64,000 bases of DNA, taken from NCBI RefSeq assembly GCF_000820225.1, contig NZ_CDDK01000049.1:35242-99241 (forward strand), written 5' to 3'. This DNA is from Aeromonas veronii bv. veronii (GTDB taxonomy: Bacteria; Pseudomonadota; Gammaproteobacteria; Enterobacterales; Aeromonadaceae). A program made the translations under genes and the position numbers. Below are positions 37,757-45,752 of the stretch, in pieces; within the stretch, counting starts at the first letter, position 1, and every line of letters starts with the position of its first letter. Under the pieces are notes generated by a model, which was not told the origin of the DNA, made no database searches, and saw nothing but the letters and a program-made list of their open reading frames with translations.

Positions 37757-38620
37757 ATGAAATCCGTTCTCTCTATTCAGTCCCACGTGGTCTTTGGTTG
37801 TGCCGGCAACAGCGCGGCCGTCTTCCCCATGCGCCGCCTCGGTATGGATGTATGGCCCATCAACACGGTGCAGTTTTCCAACCACACCCAATATGCCCAG
37901 GGGTGGCAGGGGATGGCGATGCCGGCGGGTCATATCAGTGCGCTGGTGAAAGGATTGGGCAGTATCGAGGTGTTGAGCCAGTGTGACGCCGTGCTGAGCG
38001 GCTACCTTGGCTCTGCCGAGCAGGGGGACGAGATCCTGACCGTGGTCAACGCCGTCAAGGCGGCCAACCCCGATGCCATCTACTTCTGCGACCCTGTGAT
38101 GGGTCACCCGGAGAAGGGGTGCATCGTTGCCCCCGGCGTCACCCGTTTCCTGACCGAGCAGGCGCTGCCGGTGGCCGACATGATGGCCCCCAACCTGCTG
38201 GAGCTGGAGACCCTCTGTGATACCCATCTGGCTGATCTGGATCAGACCCGCGCGGCTGCCCATCAGCTCCTGGCCCGCGGCGTCAAGCTGGTGCTGGTCA
38301 AGCATCTCGGTCGTGCGGCGCAGGACTCCAGCCGCTTCGAGATGCTGCTGGCGACCCCGCAAGGGGATTACCTGATTGCCCGTCCGCTTTATGACTTTGC
38401 CCGCCAGCCGGTGGGGGTTGGCGATCTTATCAGCGCCCTGATGCTGGCCAATTTGCTGGCCGGTCACGATGCGGTCAGCGCGTTCGAGCGCACCAACGCC
38501 TCGGTGGATGCGGTGCTGCAGGAGACCTGGCGCCAGCAGGCTTACGAGCTGCAACTCATCGCCGCGCAAGATGCCTTCGCCCTGCCAGAGGTTGAAGTGC
38601 GAGCGGTGAAACTGCCCTGA
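37757..38620 (+). CDS. pdxY: Pyridoxal kinase PdxY
   Basis: A 287-residue pyridoxal kinase of the ribokinase fold that phosphorylates pyridoxal in vitamin B6 salvage. N-terminal [25 protein letters not shown] and the later [17 protein letters not shown] (GxGD catalytic motif) match PdxY, and [15 protein letters not shown] is family-typical. The length equals that of E. coli PdxY. The ATG at 37757 is chosen by homology ([11 protein letters not shown]). It is transcribed alone and shares a terminator with the convergent gldA-like gene. Confidence 0.95.
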   Translation: MKSVLSIQSHVVFGCAGNSAAVFPMRRLGMDVWPINTVQFSNHTQYAQGWQGMAMPAGHISALVKGLGSIEVLSQCDAVLSGYLGSAEQGDEILTVVNAVKAANPDAIYFCDPVMGHPEKGCIVAPGVTRFLTEQALPVADMMAPNLLELETLCDTHLADLDQTRAAAHQLLARGVKLVLVKHLGRAAQDSSRFEMLLATPQGDYLIARPLYDFARQPVGVGDLISALMLANLLAGHDAVSAFERTNASVDAVLQETWRQQAYELQLIAAQDAFALPEVEVRAVKLP

Positions 38621-38667
38621 GTCAGCGCGGACGTTCGTCTATCCCGACAAGGGGTGGGATGCAGATG

Positions 38668-38697
38668 AAAAAGGCTTGCCAATGGGCAAGCCTTTTT
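38668..38697. terminator. Bidirectional terminator between pdxY and gldA
   Basis: AGGCTTGCC (38672-38680) pairs with GGCAAGCCT (38685-38693), with AAAAA before and TTTTT after. Confidence 0.88.
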
Positions 38698-38726
38698 ACT
38701 GTTTGCCTGTTTAATGCGGCAAGCAA

Positions 38727-39845
38727 TCAGATGCGGGGATGGCGGAGGCGATAACGCTCAGCCATGGCATTGGCCGCTACCATGGCGGCGTAGACATCCT
38801 GTTCACTCACTGTCATCGGCATGTTGCCCATGGTATCGAGGGGATCGCAGGCCAGCTGCGCCACCTTGCGCCACTCGCTTTCATCAAAGTGGGTGAGTCC
38901 CAACTCTTGCAGCGTCATGGGCAGACCTGCACAGTCGATGATGCGAAACACCTCATCAAGTTCGTGTTGCGGGGCGCGCTCAAGCACGAGTTGGGTCAGC
39001 AGGCCGAAGACTACCTTCTCGCCATGCTGGGCGCGATGGAGCTCCGCGATCAGTGACATGCCGTTGTTGACGGCATGAGCTGCGGCCAGTCCACCGGCTT
39101 CTGCACCGACGCCGCTGAGGTAGATGGTGGCCTCGATAACCTGCTCAAGCGCCGGGGTCGAGACATGGTGGCGTATCGCATCCATGGCCAGCTCGATGTT
39201 TTCACCAAGCAGCTCGTAACAGAGCTGTGCCAGACCAAGGCCAGTGCGTGAAGGGCGCTTGCCGACCAGATTGAGCCCGTCCGCCCGATAGCAGGCGCGC
39301 GCCTCGAAATAGGTGGCCAGGGCATCGCCGACGCCTGCGGAAAAGAAGCGGGGAGGGGCGGCGGCAATGATGGCCGTGTCAGCCAGCACCACGTCCGGAT
39401 TTTGCGGCAGGAACAGATAGCGTTCAAATTCCCCCGCCTGGTTGTAGATCACCGCCAGCGCCGTACAGGGGGCATCCGTAGAGGCAATCGTCGGGAACAG
39501 CACAACCGGACGGCGCAGATAGAAGGCCACGGCCTTGGCGACATCCAGCGTCTTGCCGCCGCCGATCCCGACAATCACGTTCGCACCATATTGCTCTGCA
39601 AGGTGGGTCAGGCGGTGGATCTCCTGTTCGGTGCATTCGTAGCGAAACTTGTCGACCACTCCCCTGAGACCTGCCTGCAGGAGCCCCGCCAAAGCTTCTT
39701 CCCGTACCCGCTCCAGAATGAACTCATCGCTGATGAGCAACGCATAGTCACCAAAATCTTTAACGTGCTCATGGAGTTGCGGGAGAAGGTGTTGACCGAT
39801 GATGAACTTTTTGGGGGAGGTAACTGTACGGGGCAAAGTGGGCAT
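38727..39845 (-). CDS. gldA: Glycerol dehydrogenase (iron-containing ADH family)
   Basis: A 372-residue family III dehydrogenase. VGIGGGKTLDVAKAV is the NAD-binding motif, TIASTDAPCTALAVIY the family signature, and GVGDALATYFEA (Asp), AAHAVNNG (His) and QHGEKVVFG (His) provide the metal ligands as in E. coli GldA (367 residues). It oxidises glycerol to dihydroxyacetone, or reduces alpha-hydroxyketones such as hydroxyacetone. The symbol rests on resemblance; no dhaKLM genes are adjacent. A 29-bp dyad 200 bp upstream may be an operator. Confidence 0.88.
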   Translation of the reverse strand: MPTLPRTVTSPKKFIIGQHLLPQLHEHVKDFGDYALLISDEFILERVREEALAGLLQAGLRGVVDKFRYECTEQEIHRLTHLAEQYGANVIVGIGGGKTLDVAKAVAFYLRRPVVLFPTIASTDAPCTALAVIYNQAGEFERYLFLPQNPDVVLADTAIIAAAPPRFFSAGVGDALATYFEARACYRADGLNLVGKRPSRTGLGLAQLCYELLGENIELAMDAIRHHVSTPALEQVIEATIYLSGVGAEAGGLAAAHAVNNGMSLIAELHRAQHGEKVVFGLLTQLVLERAPQHELDEVFRIIDCAGLPMTLQELGLTHFDESEWRKVAQLACDPLDTMGNMPMTVSEQDVYAAMVAANAMAERYRLRHPRI

Positions 39846-40043
39846 CCATTATTCCTCAAGGCAGTGAATAACATAAAATTGATTATCAAATGGGTCTCTT
39901 ACGATACGCCTGATGAGGCAATAGATGAAGAAGAAAAGGGGGGCGTTTTAATCATTAATTAATCTTTCTATTTGTTTGGCTGTATTTTGGGGCGGCGATT
40001 GGCGGTGTTGAGGCATACAGGCGCAATGGCCGTATCGTGGCAA

Positions 40044-40072
40044 TTTGTTGCAAGCCATATTGCTGCAACAAA
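40044..40072. promoter_or_regulatory. Inverted repeat upstream of gldA
   Basis: TTTGTTGCA (40044-40052) and TGCAACAAA (40064-40072) are perfect 9-bp arms with an 11-bp spacer, giving two turns between arm centres. It lies 199 bp upstream of the gldA start and shortly after the GNAT terminator. No regulator gene is near. Confidence 0.45.
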
Positions 40073-40089
40073 CAGTCACGCGGGCAACA

Positions 40090-40116
40090 AGCAGGGCCGC
40101 TTGGTGCGGCCCTGCT
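40090..40116 (-). terminator. Terminator-like hairpin after the GNAT gene
   Basis: AGCAGGGCCGC (40090-40100) and its complement (40106-40116) form an 11-bp stem. TTGTTGCC follows on the minus strand. It lies 27 bp after the minus-strand GNAT stop. Confidence 0.65.
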
Positions 40117-40142
40117 GTATGTGGATAAGAGATAGGGGATGG

Positions 40143-40649
40143 TCAGAGCGGTTTATAGAAGATGACGGTCGCAGCAAGAGTGCCATCTGCGTTGCGCGCA
40201 AAGATCGGGATCTGGCCCGCCTCCAGATAGCCGAGCTGACGATAAAGGTGGGAGGCCACATCACCGGCGCGAGTATCCAGCACCAGCAGCGAACGGCCCG
40301 CGGCATGGGCGCCTTGTTCCAAGGCCTGCATCAGCGCACGACCGACACCTTTACCTCTCGCCGTTTGCAGTACCATCAATTTTTCCACTTCGGCCCGGTG
40401 GCGAGCGTTGGCCTTGCCACAGAGCGCGAGCTGAACCGCTCCCACAATCTGTTGTTGCTCAAGGGCAAGCCACAGCTTTCGGTGACCTGCTGCCAGATCC
40501 GCTTCAACTCCTTGCCAGTAGCGGGTAGATTCCTCCGTGGTCAGCGGCGGTAAAAATCCGACCGAGGCGCCGCTATCGACACAATCTTGCAGCAGGGTGA
40601 TGAGCGCACTTTGGTAGGTCGCTGCGCTATTAACTTCCACAATGTCCAT
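40143..40649 (-). CDS. GNAT-family N-acetyltransferase
   Basis: A 168-residue acetyltransferase of the GNAT fold. Motif A is VEKLMVLQTARGKGVGRALMQALEQGA, with the Q/RxxGxG acetyl-CoA loop (ARGKGVG), and DVASHLYRQLGYLEAGQIPIFA is the C-terminal region. The substrate is unknown; aminoglycoside or amino-compound modification is only a guess. The ATG at 40649 has AAGGA six bases upstream; the open frame further upstream overlaps the Nudix gene and is not used. It is probably co-transcribed with the Nudix gene 91 bp upstream. Confidence 0.85.
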   Translation of the reverse strand: MDIVEVNSAATYQSALITLLQDCVDSGASVGFLPPLTTEESTRYWQGVEADLAAGHRKLWLALEQQQIVGAVQLALCGKANARHRAEVEKLMVLQTARGKGVGRALMQALEQGAHAAGRSLLVLDTRAGDVASHLYRQLGYLEAGQIPIFARNADGTLAATVIFYKPL

Positions 40650-40740
40650 CTGACATCCTTGTCGTTGCGTTGCTATGTGGCTGATTGCCACCGTTGGTTC
40701 ATATGAGGTGGGTACGTATGCTCGCCGCGAGTACGGCTTG

Positions 40741-41133
40741 TCAGCGGATCCGCCCCTGCTCAACCAGCCAGACAAACAGCAGGCGGGAGACGGGGGAGAG
40801 CTCATCGAGGTGAGAGCTGTCGAGCCAGCGCAGCTCGGCAATTTCGGCCGATGCGATCGGGGTGCCGCTCGCTTCGCCGGTGTAGCAGCGCAGTCTCACC
40901 TCGACACCTGCCGGTTTGCCATCGGCCTGAGCGCTGAACTCGCAGACAAAGCGCAGGGTGTCGGGTTGCAGGGTGACAGCCAGCTCCTCCTCAATCTCGC
41001 GGATCAGCGCCGCCTCGTCGCTCTCGCCCGGTTCCCGCTTGCCGCCCGGGATGTAATAGATGCCCTTGCCGTGGGAGCGGGCGCAGAGCAGTTGCTGATC
41101 TTTAAAGGTGAGCCAGGCGAGTTTGTCGATCAT
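40741..41133 (-). CDS. Nudix hydrolase
   Basis: A 130-residue Nudix protein. The Nudix box is GGKREPGESDEAALIREIEEELAV: the Gly, the first Glu and the REIEEE core are present, while the consensus Gly near the end is Ala. It binds a divalent metal and hydrolyses an X-linked nucleoside diphosphate; the substrate is unknown. Short size and YYIPGGKREPGE resemble MutT/YjhB-like sanitation enzymes. GGAGAG seven bases before the ATG at 41133 sets the start. Confidence 0.9.
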   Translation of the reverse strand: MIDKLAWLTFKDQQLLCARSHGKGIYYIPGGKREPGESDEAALIREIEEELAVTLQPDTLRFVCEFSAQADGKPAGVEVRLRCYTGEASGTPIASAEIAELRWLDSSHLDELSPVSRLLFVWLVEQGRIR

Positions 41134-41471
41134 CCGTTTTCTCTCCAATGGGGTTGCCGTGATGAGCAGTGGCGCATTCAAGCGCACAGTTGTTTTGCAT
41201 GCCGGCAGCCTAACAAAGATGAAGTTGAGTCCCAAGGAGAAAGAGGGGAGATGCCGGAAACGCACTGTTTCCAGCGCGGTGACCGCGTAGCTGAATGAGT
41301 GCGCAATGGCTGGTTCGCCACAGACTTTTCGACCCTAAAAAAGCGGACTGGCGCACATCACGACAGGGCCGGACTGGGCGAAGGCGGGGTCCTTGTGGTT
41401 TAATCTTGCCACTTTAGCGGTAGTAGGCGACGAGCCTGCTACCTTGCGTTGGCAAGATGCAGGTGAGCAAG
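41134..41471. other. Gap between Nudix and DUF5718 genes
   Basis: Divergent promoter region of 338 bp. Near its right end an imperfect hairpin, GTAGTAGGC (41420-41428) against GCCTGCTAC (41434-41442), has one mismatch and lies 30 bp before DUF5718. No gene is supportable. Confidence 0.4.
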
Positions 41472-42317
41472 ATGCAGATAGCAGCAGAGAGCAAGTTTAT
41501 CGGACTCGGGGTCGCGGGCAATTTCGCCGGTCATCTGGAGCAGGCGGGTGAAGCGTCGGACTTCGTAGCGGTAGTCGTGCGCGACACCACGGCGCCCAAG
41601 GCGCTGTTCCCCTTCTTCGTGCCGGGTCATCCGGGTCAGCTCGGGGTCTTTCCGCTGAGCAATAACGCCATCTTCCTGCCGGAAGCGGCGGTCAGCGGTG
41701 ACGAGAAGGTGCAGATCGAGCCGGAAGTGGCCCTCTGGTGCGAGCTGGAGTATGCCGGCAAGCAGCTGGTGGCGATCCATCCCCGCGCCTTTGGCGCCTA
41801 TAACGACTGCTCCATCCGTCGTCCCAACGCCAAGAAGATCAGCGAGAAGAAGAACTGGGGCGAAGAGAGCAAGGGGTTGGCGGCCAAGCTGCTGCCGCTT
41901 TCCGGTTTTGCCGCCGGTTGCGAGCTCGATGACTATCGCATCGCTTGCTATCTGGAGCGCGATGGCGAGCTGCACGCCTACGGGGTAGACAGCGCAGCCA
42001 TCGACTACAGCTACTTCCACGGCAAGCTGCTCGACTGGGCCATCGACAAGTTCAATCATCAGCAGGATGAAGGGCCGGCGGAGCACATTCAGGGACTGCT
42101 GGCGCAGGCGGGACATCCTCCCCATGCGCTCATCAGTATCGGTGCCACCCGCTATACCCCGTTTGGCGAGACCCACTTCCTCAAACCGGGCGACACCTCC
42201 TGCGTAGTGGTCTACCCGGGCAGCCGTTATAGCGAAGCGGATATTCGCGAAGCGATCCGCAGCCGCAACTTTGGCGCTGATATGTCGGTGCTGCTGCAGG
42301 CGGTGCAGGCGCGCTAA
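41472..42317 (+). CDS. DUF5718 family protein
   Basis: A 281-residue conserved protein (core FIGLGVAGNFAGHLEQAGEASDF near the N-terminus; HPRAFGAYNDCSIRRPNAKKISEKKNWG centrally; ISIGATRYTPFGETHFLKPGD near the end). It matches DUF5718 as I recall it; there is no experimentally known function. The central Phe-Gly-Ala-Tyr-Asn-Asp segment resembles fumarylacetoacetase-type folds, which is a weak hint only. The ATG at 41472 has AGGTG five bases upstream; an earlier ATG at 41457 lacks a ribosome site. Confidence 0.75.
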   Translation: MQIAAESKFIGLGVAGNFAGHLEQAGEASDFVAVVVRDTTAPKALFPFFVPGHPGQLGVFPLSNNAIFLPEAAVSGDEKVQIEPEVALWCELEYAGKQLVAIHPRAFGAYNDCSIRRPNAKKISEKKNWGEESKGLAAKLLPLSGFAAGCELDDYRIACYLERDGELHAYGVDSAAIDYSYFHGKLLDWAIDKFNHQQDEGPAEHIQGLLAQAGHPPHALISIGATRYTPFGETHFLKPGDTSCVVVYPGSRYSEADIREAIRSRNFGADMSVLLQAVQAR

Positions 42318-42374
42318 TCACCGTTGCCAGTGGGAAGATGTCTCTTCCCGCTGGTTATCATATCGAGTCATTTC

Positions 42375-42815
42375 ATGACGATTGTTCCGGTATCCCGGGC
42401 CGATTATCCGGCCCTGATCGATCTGTGGGAGGCCTCTGTGCGGGCGACCCACCACTTCCTGCCCGAGGCCGAGATCCTCGCGCTTAAACCGCTTATTCTG
42501 GAGCACTACTTCGATGCGGTGACACTGCACAGTGCCCGCACAAAAGAGGGGCAGATTACGGGTTTTAGCGGAGTGTACGAGGGCAAGCTGGAGATGCTGT
42601 TTGTGGCTCCCGAGGCGCGCGGTAGTGGCGTGGGGCGTTTGCTGGTGGCCCATGCCATCACGCAGGGCGGCGCGACGCAGGTTGACGTCAACGAGCAGAA
42701 CGAACAGGCGGTGGGCTTCTATCTGAAGATGGGATTCACCGTAACGGGTCGTTCGCCGCTGGATGGTCAGGGCAAGCCCTATCCTCTGCTGCATATGGCG
42801 CTGGCGCCGACCTGA
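42375..42815 (+). CDS. GNAT-family acetyltransferase
   Basis: A 146-residue GNAT enzyme. LEMLFVAPEARGSGVGRLLVAHAI is motif A with the GxGxG-type CoA loop, and VDVNEQNEQAVGFYLKMGFTVTGRS is motif B with the conserved Asn and Tyr. It resembles E. coli YjaB-like acetyltransferases (the N-terminal WEASVRATHHFL pattern is typical of that group), but the substrate is unknown. It starts at an ATG after GTCATTTC, with no clear ribosome site, and lies 57 bp after DUF5718, so they may be co-transcribed. Confidence 0.85.
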   Translation: MTIVPVSRADYPALIDLWEASVRATHHFLPEAEILALKPLILEHYFDAVTLHSARTKEGQITGFSGVYEGKLEMLFVAPEARGSGVGRLLVAHAITQGGATQVDVNEQNEQAVGFYLKMGFTVTGRSPLDGQGKPYPLLHMALAPT

Positions 42816-42848
42816 TCGTGCCTGATGAGGCGCAGTACCCATAAACCA

Positions 42849-42882
42849 ACGGGGGATGGCATCAGCCATCCCCCGTTTTTTT
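42849..42882. terminator. Terminator after the GNAT gene
   Basis: ACGGGGGATGGC (42849-42860) and GCCATCCCCCGT (42865-42876) form a 12-bp stem with an ATCA loop and a T-run. It may also serve the convergent lipoprotein gene. Confidence 0.92.
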
Positions 42883-42893
42883 GATCGTGTTTG

Positions 42894-43214
42894 TTACTTG
42901 CTGGCGACCTTGTTCACTACCTTGATCAGCTGATAGCGCACGGAGGGGGCATCGGCCGGCACATCGGTGAGTTGCTCCTTGCTGACAGTGAGCTGGTAGC
43001 GATAGCCAGGCTCGAACTGGAAACCTTCAATATTCTGGTAGAACAGCGTCCAGGGCTGCTGCTCATCACTGCGAACCTGCATGCACTGCATCGGGCCAAC
43101 GCCGACGCAATCGACCAGCTGGCTGTTGATATAGAGGGTCTCCCCCTGTGACGGGGCGGGGGCGCTCTGGCAGGCGGTCAGCAGCAAGGCTGCGCTGATA
43201 AACAGTGGTTTCAT
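42894..43214 (-). CDS. DUF4377 lipoprotein
   Basis: A 106-residue lipoprotein. The signal peptide (MKPLFISAALLLTAC) ends in the lipobox LLTAC, so Cys15 is predicted to be lipidated and the protein anchored in the inner or outer membrane. The rest is DUF4377 (LYINSQLVDCVGVGPMQCMQVRSDEQQPWTLFYQNIEGFQFEPGYRYQLTV). Family members are often in heat-shock (HslJ-like) or secreted proteins; the function is unknown. It is co-directional with gltA, and its stop lies near the GNAT terminator. Confidence 0.85.
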   Translation of the reverse strand: MKPLFISAALLLTACQSAPAPSQGETLYINSQLVDCVGVGPMQCMQVRSDEQQPWTLFYQNIEGFQFEPGYRYQLTVSKEQLTDVPADAPSVRYQLIKVVNKVASK

Positions 43215-43251
43215 AATGGACTCCTTAACGCGAAAGGGGGCATTAGAGCGG

Positions 43252-43281
43252 CAAACAAAAAGGCGGTCAATGACCGCCTTT
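43252..43281 (-). terminator. Rho-independent terminator of gltA
   Basis: On the minus strand AAAGGCGGTC pairs with GACCGCCTTT around ATT and is followed by TTTGTTTG. It lies 26 bp after the gltA stop. Confidence 0.85.
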
Positions 43282-43306
43282 GTAACAAACCATATCAGCG
43301 CAGTGG

Positions 43307-44593
43307 TTAGCGCTGCTCGAGCGGAGTGAACTCGCGCAGCGGGTGGCCTACGTAGAGCTGGCGTGGGCGACCAATCTTGCTGTCCGGGTCTGAGTGGAAC
43401 TCGTTCCAGTGCGCAATCCAGCCGATAGTGCGGGAGATGGCGAAGATCACGGTGAACATGCTCATCGGGATGCCGATCGCCTTCATGATGATGCCGGAGT
43501 AGAAGTCTACGTTCGGGTAGAGTTTCTTCTCGACGAAGTAGGGGTCGGAGAGCGCAATACGCTCCAGCTCCATGGCTACGTCCAGCAGCGGATCCTTGAT
43601 CTGCAGCTCGGTCAGTACTTCGTGGCAGGTTTCGCGCATCACGGTGGCACGGGGGTCGTGGTTTTTGTAGACACGGTGACCGAAGCCCATCAGACGGAAC
43701 GGATCATTCTTGTCCTTGGCCTTGGCGATGTACTCGGGGATGCGATCCACCGAGCCGATCTCTTCCAGCATGCGCAGGCAGGCTTCGTTGGCACCACCGT
43801 GTGCCGGTCCCCACAGGGAGGCGATCCCCGCGGCGATACAGGCGAACGGGTTGGCACCGGAGGATCCAGCCAGACGAACGGTGGAGGTGGAGGCGTTCTG
43901 CTCGTGATCCGCATGGAGGGTAAAGATACGATCCATGGCGCGTTCAACGATGGGGTTGACCTTGTACTCTTCGGTCGGCACGCCAAACATCATGTGCAGG
44001 AAGTTACCGGCATAGGAGAGGGCGTTACGCGGCTGCATGAACGGCTGGCCGATGGAGTACTTGTAACACATGGCGGCCAGAGTCGGCATCTTGGAGAGCA
44101 GACGGAAGGCACAGATCTCGCGATGCTGCTCGTTGTTGATGTCGAGGGCATCGTGATAGAAGGCGGAGAGGGCGCTGACTACACCGCACATGATGGCCAT
44201 GGGGTGGGAGTCGCGACGGAAGCCGCGGAAGAAGAAGGCGATCTGCTCGTGCACCATGGTGTGGCGAGTGACCAGGCGTTCGAATTCGGCATATTGGGCC
44301 TTGGTCGGCGCTTCGCCGTACAGCAGGATATAGCAGACTTCCAGATAGGTGGCCTGGGTGGCCAACTGGGCGATGGGGTAACCACGGTGCAGCAAGACAC
44401 CCTGATCCCCGTCAATGTAGGTAATGGCAGATTTGCAAGAACCGGTCGCCATAAAACCGGGGTCAAAGGTGAAATACCCCTGTGATCCCAATTTTCTGAC
44501 ATCGATAACATCCGGGCCGATGGTGCCGGAGAGGATCGGCAGTTCGACCGGATCTTTTCCGGGCAGGTGTAGGGTGGCTATCTTATCAGCCAT
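43307..44593 (-). CDS. gltA: Citrate synthase GltA
   Basis: A 428-residue type II citrate synthase (E. coli 427) that condenses oxaloacetate and acetyl-CoA. Active-site His residues lie in [14 protein letters not shown] and in [12 protein letters not shown], the catalytic Asp is in [15 protein letters not shown]..., and the N-terminal zinc-free beta domain is that of the NADH-inhibited hexameric type. AAAGGAGA six bases before the ATG at 44593 sets the start. It is divergent from sdhC across a 442-bp regulatory region, the arrangement known from E. coli. Confidence 0.97.
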   Translation of the reverse strand: MADKIATLHLPGKDPVELPILSGTIGPDVIDVRKLGSQGYFTFDPGFMATGSCKSAITYIDGDQGVLLHRGYPIAQLATQATYLEVCYILLYGEAPTKAQYAEFERLVTRHTMVHEQIAFFFRGFRRDSHPMAIMCGVVSALSAFYHDALDINNEQHREICAFRLLSKMPTLAAMCYKYSIGQPFMQPRNALSYAGNFLHMMFGVPTEEYKVNPIVERAMDRIFTLHADHEQNASTSTVRLAGSSGANPFACIAAGIASLWGPAHGGANEACLRMLEEIGSVDRIPEYIAKAKDKNDPFRLMGFGHRVYKNHDPRATVMRETCHEVLTELQIKDPLLDVAMELERIALSDPYFVEKKLYPNVDFYSGIIMKAIGIPMSMFTVIFAISRTIGWIAHWNEFHSDPDSKIGRPRQLYVGHPLREFTPLEQR

Positions 44594-44715
44594 AGCACGT
44601 CTCCTTTGCTCTTTATAATTTGGTTCCAGTCCTACTCTATTACGACTTTTATGACGCTGGCAAAGGTTGTTACCCATACCGAAGTGGCTGGAGCGCCTTA
44701 TTTGAAACAGAGTTC

Positions 44716-44729
44716 CTTATCAATGTCAA
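44716..44729. promoter_or_regulatory. Possible FNR-type site between gltA and sdhC
   Basis: CTTATCAATGTCAA shares 12 of 14 positions with the FNR box before focA and continues with the same TTTTG. It matches seven of ten FNR consensus bases. TGTTAAATTA at 44764-44773 resembles an ArcA site, and CATTAATG occurs twice at 44744-44760. Anaerobic control of gltA/sdh by ArcA and FNR is known in enterics; the specific sites are inference. Confidence 0.4.
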
Positions 44730-44909
44730 TTTTGCTGGAACCCCATTAATGGCATTAATGAAATGTTAAATTAAATATGCGATCGAGTTTGCGGTTTTGT
44801 GTTTTCTTTGTAGCTAATTGATTGTCTTCGGTTAAGGCCGCCGATATACTGCGCCACGTGGGTCATGGCTGCGGGTGTTTGAAACGCTTTGGCAAAGCCT
44901 GATGTGAAA

Positions 44910-44934
44910 CCGAAAACTCGCGTTTTGGCTTTTT
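44910..44934 (+). terminator. Terminator-like hairpin in the sdhC leader
   Basis: CCGAAAAC pairs with GTTTTGG (one bulged G) around TCGC, followed by CTTTTT. If the sdh promoter lies upstream, this would be an attenuator; if downstream, it is irrelevant. Confidence 0.3.
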
Positions 44935-45035
44935 CAGAGTGTTTTGGTAACAAAAAACCAACAATCACCATTCCGTGCCCTCAAGTGTGAGTTAAAACAA
45001 TAACTAACGTGCTCAATGGAGCTGAGTGGGCAAGC

Positions 45036-45413
45036 GTGAAAAACAAACAGAGACCGGTCAACCTCGACCTACAGACGATCAGCTTTCCTGTCACTGCCAT
45101 TGCATCCATCCTGCACCGTGTTTCAGGGGTCATTACCTTTGTTGCACTGGGCATCTTGCTGTGGATGCTTGGTACTTCACTCGCCTCTCCCGAAGGGTTT
45201 GAAACCGTGGTTGCCATCATGGACAACTTTTTGGTCAAACTCGTGCTGTGGGGGATCCTGACTGCGCTGGCATACCACATTGTGGGCGGCTTGCGTCATC
45301 TGGTCATGGATATGGGCTATTGGGAAGAGCTGGAATCCGGCAATCAGAGCGCCCGCGTGGCCTTCGTGATCACCGCGATCCTGGCTGTATTGGCGGGAGT
45401 GCTTGTATGGTAA
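45036..45413 (+). CDS. sdhC: Succinate dehydrogenase cytochrome b556 subunit SdhC
   Basis: A 125-residue membrane anchor (E. coli 129). [34 protein letters not shown] aligns with the E. coli N-terminus and first helix, and the haem-ligand His is in [13 protein letters not shown]. Three membrane helices are evident. The start is uncertain: the GTG at 45036 is chosen because homology begins there, but its ribosome site is poor, and an in-frame GTG at 45009 would add nine residues. Its stop overlaps the sdhD start by seven bases. It is the first gene of sdhCDAB-sucABCD. Confidence 0.93.
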   Translation: MKNKQRPVNLDLQTISFPVTAIASILHRVSGVITFVALGILLWMLGTSLASPEGFETVVAIMDNFLVKLVLWGILTALAYHIVGGLRHLVMDMGYWEELESGNQSARVAFVITAILAVLAGVLVW

Positions 45414-45751
45414 CCAATTCTGCAACCTTCGGGCGCAGCGGCGTTCACGATTACATCCTGATCCGCGCCACCGCCCTCATCATGACCTGTTATGTCCTCT
45501 ATCTGGTGGGCTTTGTCGCGTTCAACGACATCACCTACGAGGTGTGGGCAGGCTTCTTCGCCAAAACATTCACCAAGGTATTCACCCTGTTGACCCTGCT
45601 CTGCGTACTGATCCACGCCTGGATTGGTCTGTGGCAGGTGCTGACTGACTATATCAAGCCGGTAGGGCTACGCGGGGCGCTGCAATTTGCCCTGGTCGTG
45701 GTGCTGTTTGTCTATCTGATGACGGGTTTCGTCGTGCTGTGGGGTGTGTAA
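45407..45751 (+). CDS. sdhD: Succinate dehydrogenase membrane anchor SdhD
   Basis: A 114-residue membrane subunit (E. coli 115). [24 protein letters not shown] is the first helix, and [16 protein letters not shown] contains residues of the ubiquinone site and haem pocket, followed by a third helix ending VVLWGV. The ATG at 45407 lies within the last codons of sdhC (7-bp overlap), so the two anchors are translated in equal amounts. Confidence 0.95.
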   Translation: MVTNSATFGRSGVHDYILIRATALIMTCYVLYLVGFVAFNDITYEVWAGFFAKTFTKVFTLLTLLCVLIHAWIGLWQVLTDYIKPVGLRGALQFALVVVLFVYLMTGFVVLWGV

Positions 45752-45752
45752 G

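Noticed and set aside
41457..41471. Earlier ATG for DUF5718
   Set aside because: No ribosome site before it, while AGGTG is well placed before the ATG at 41472.
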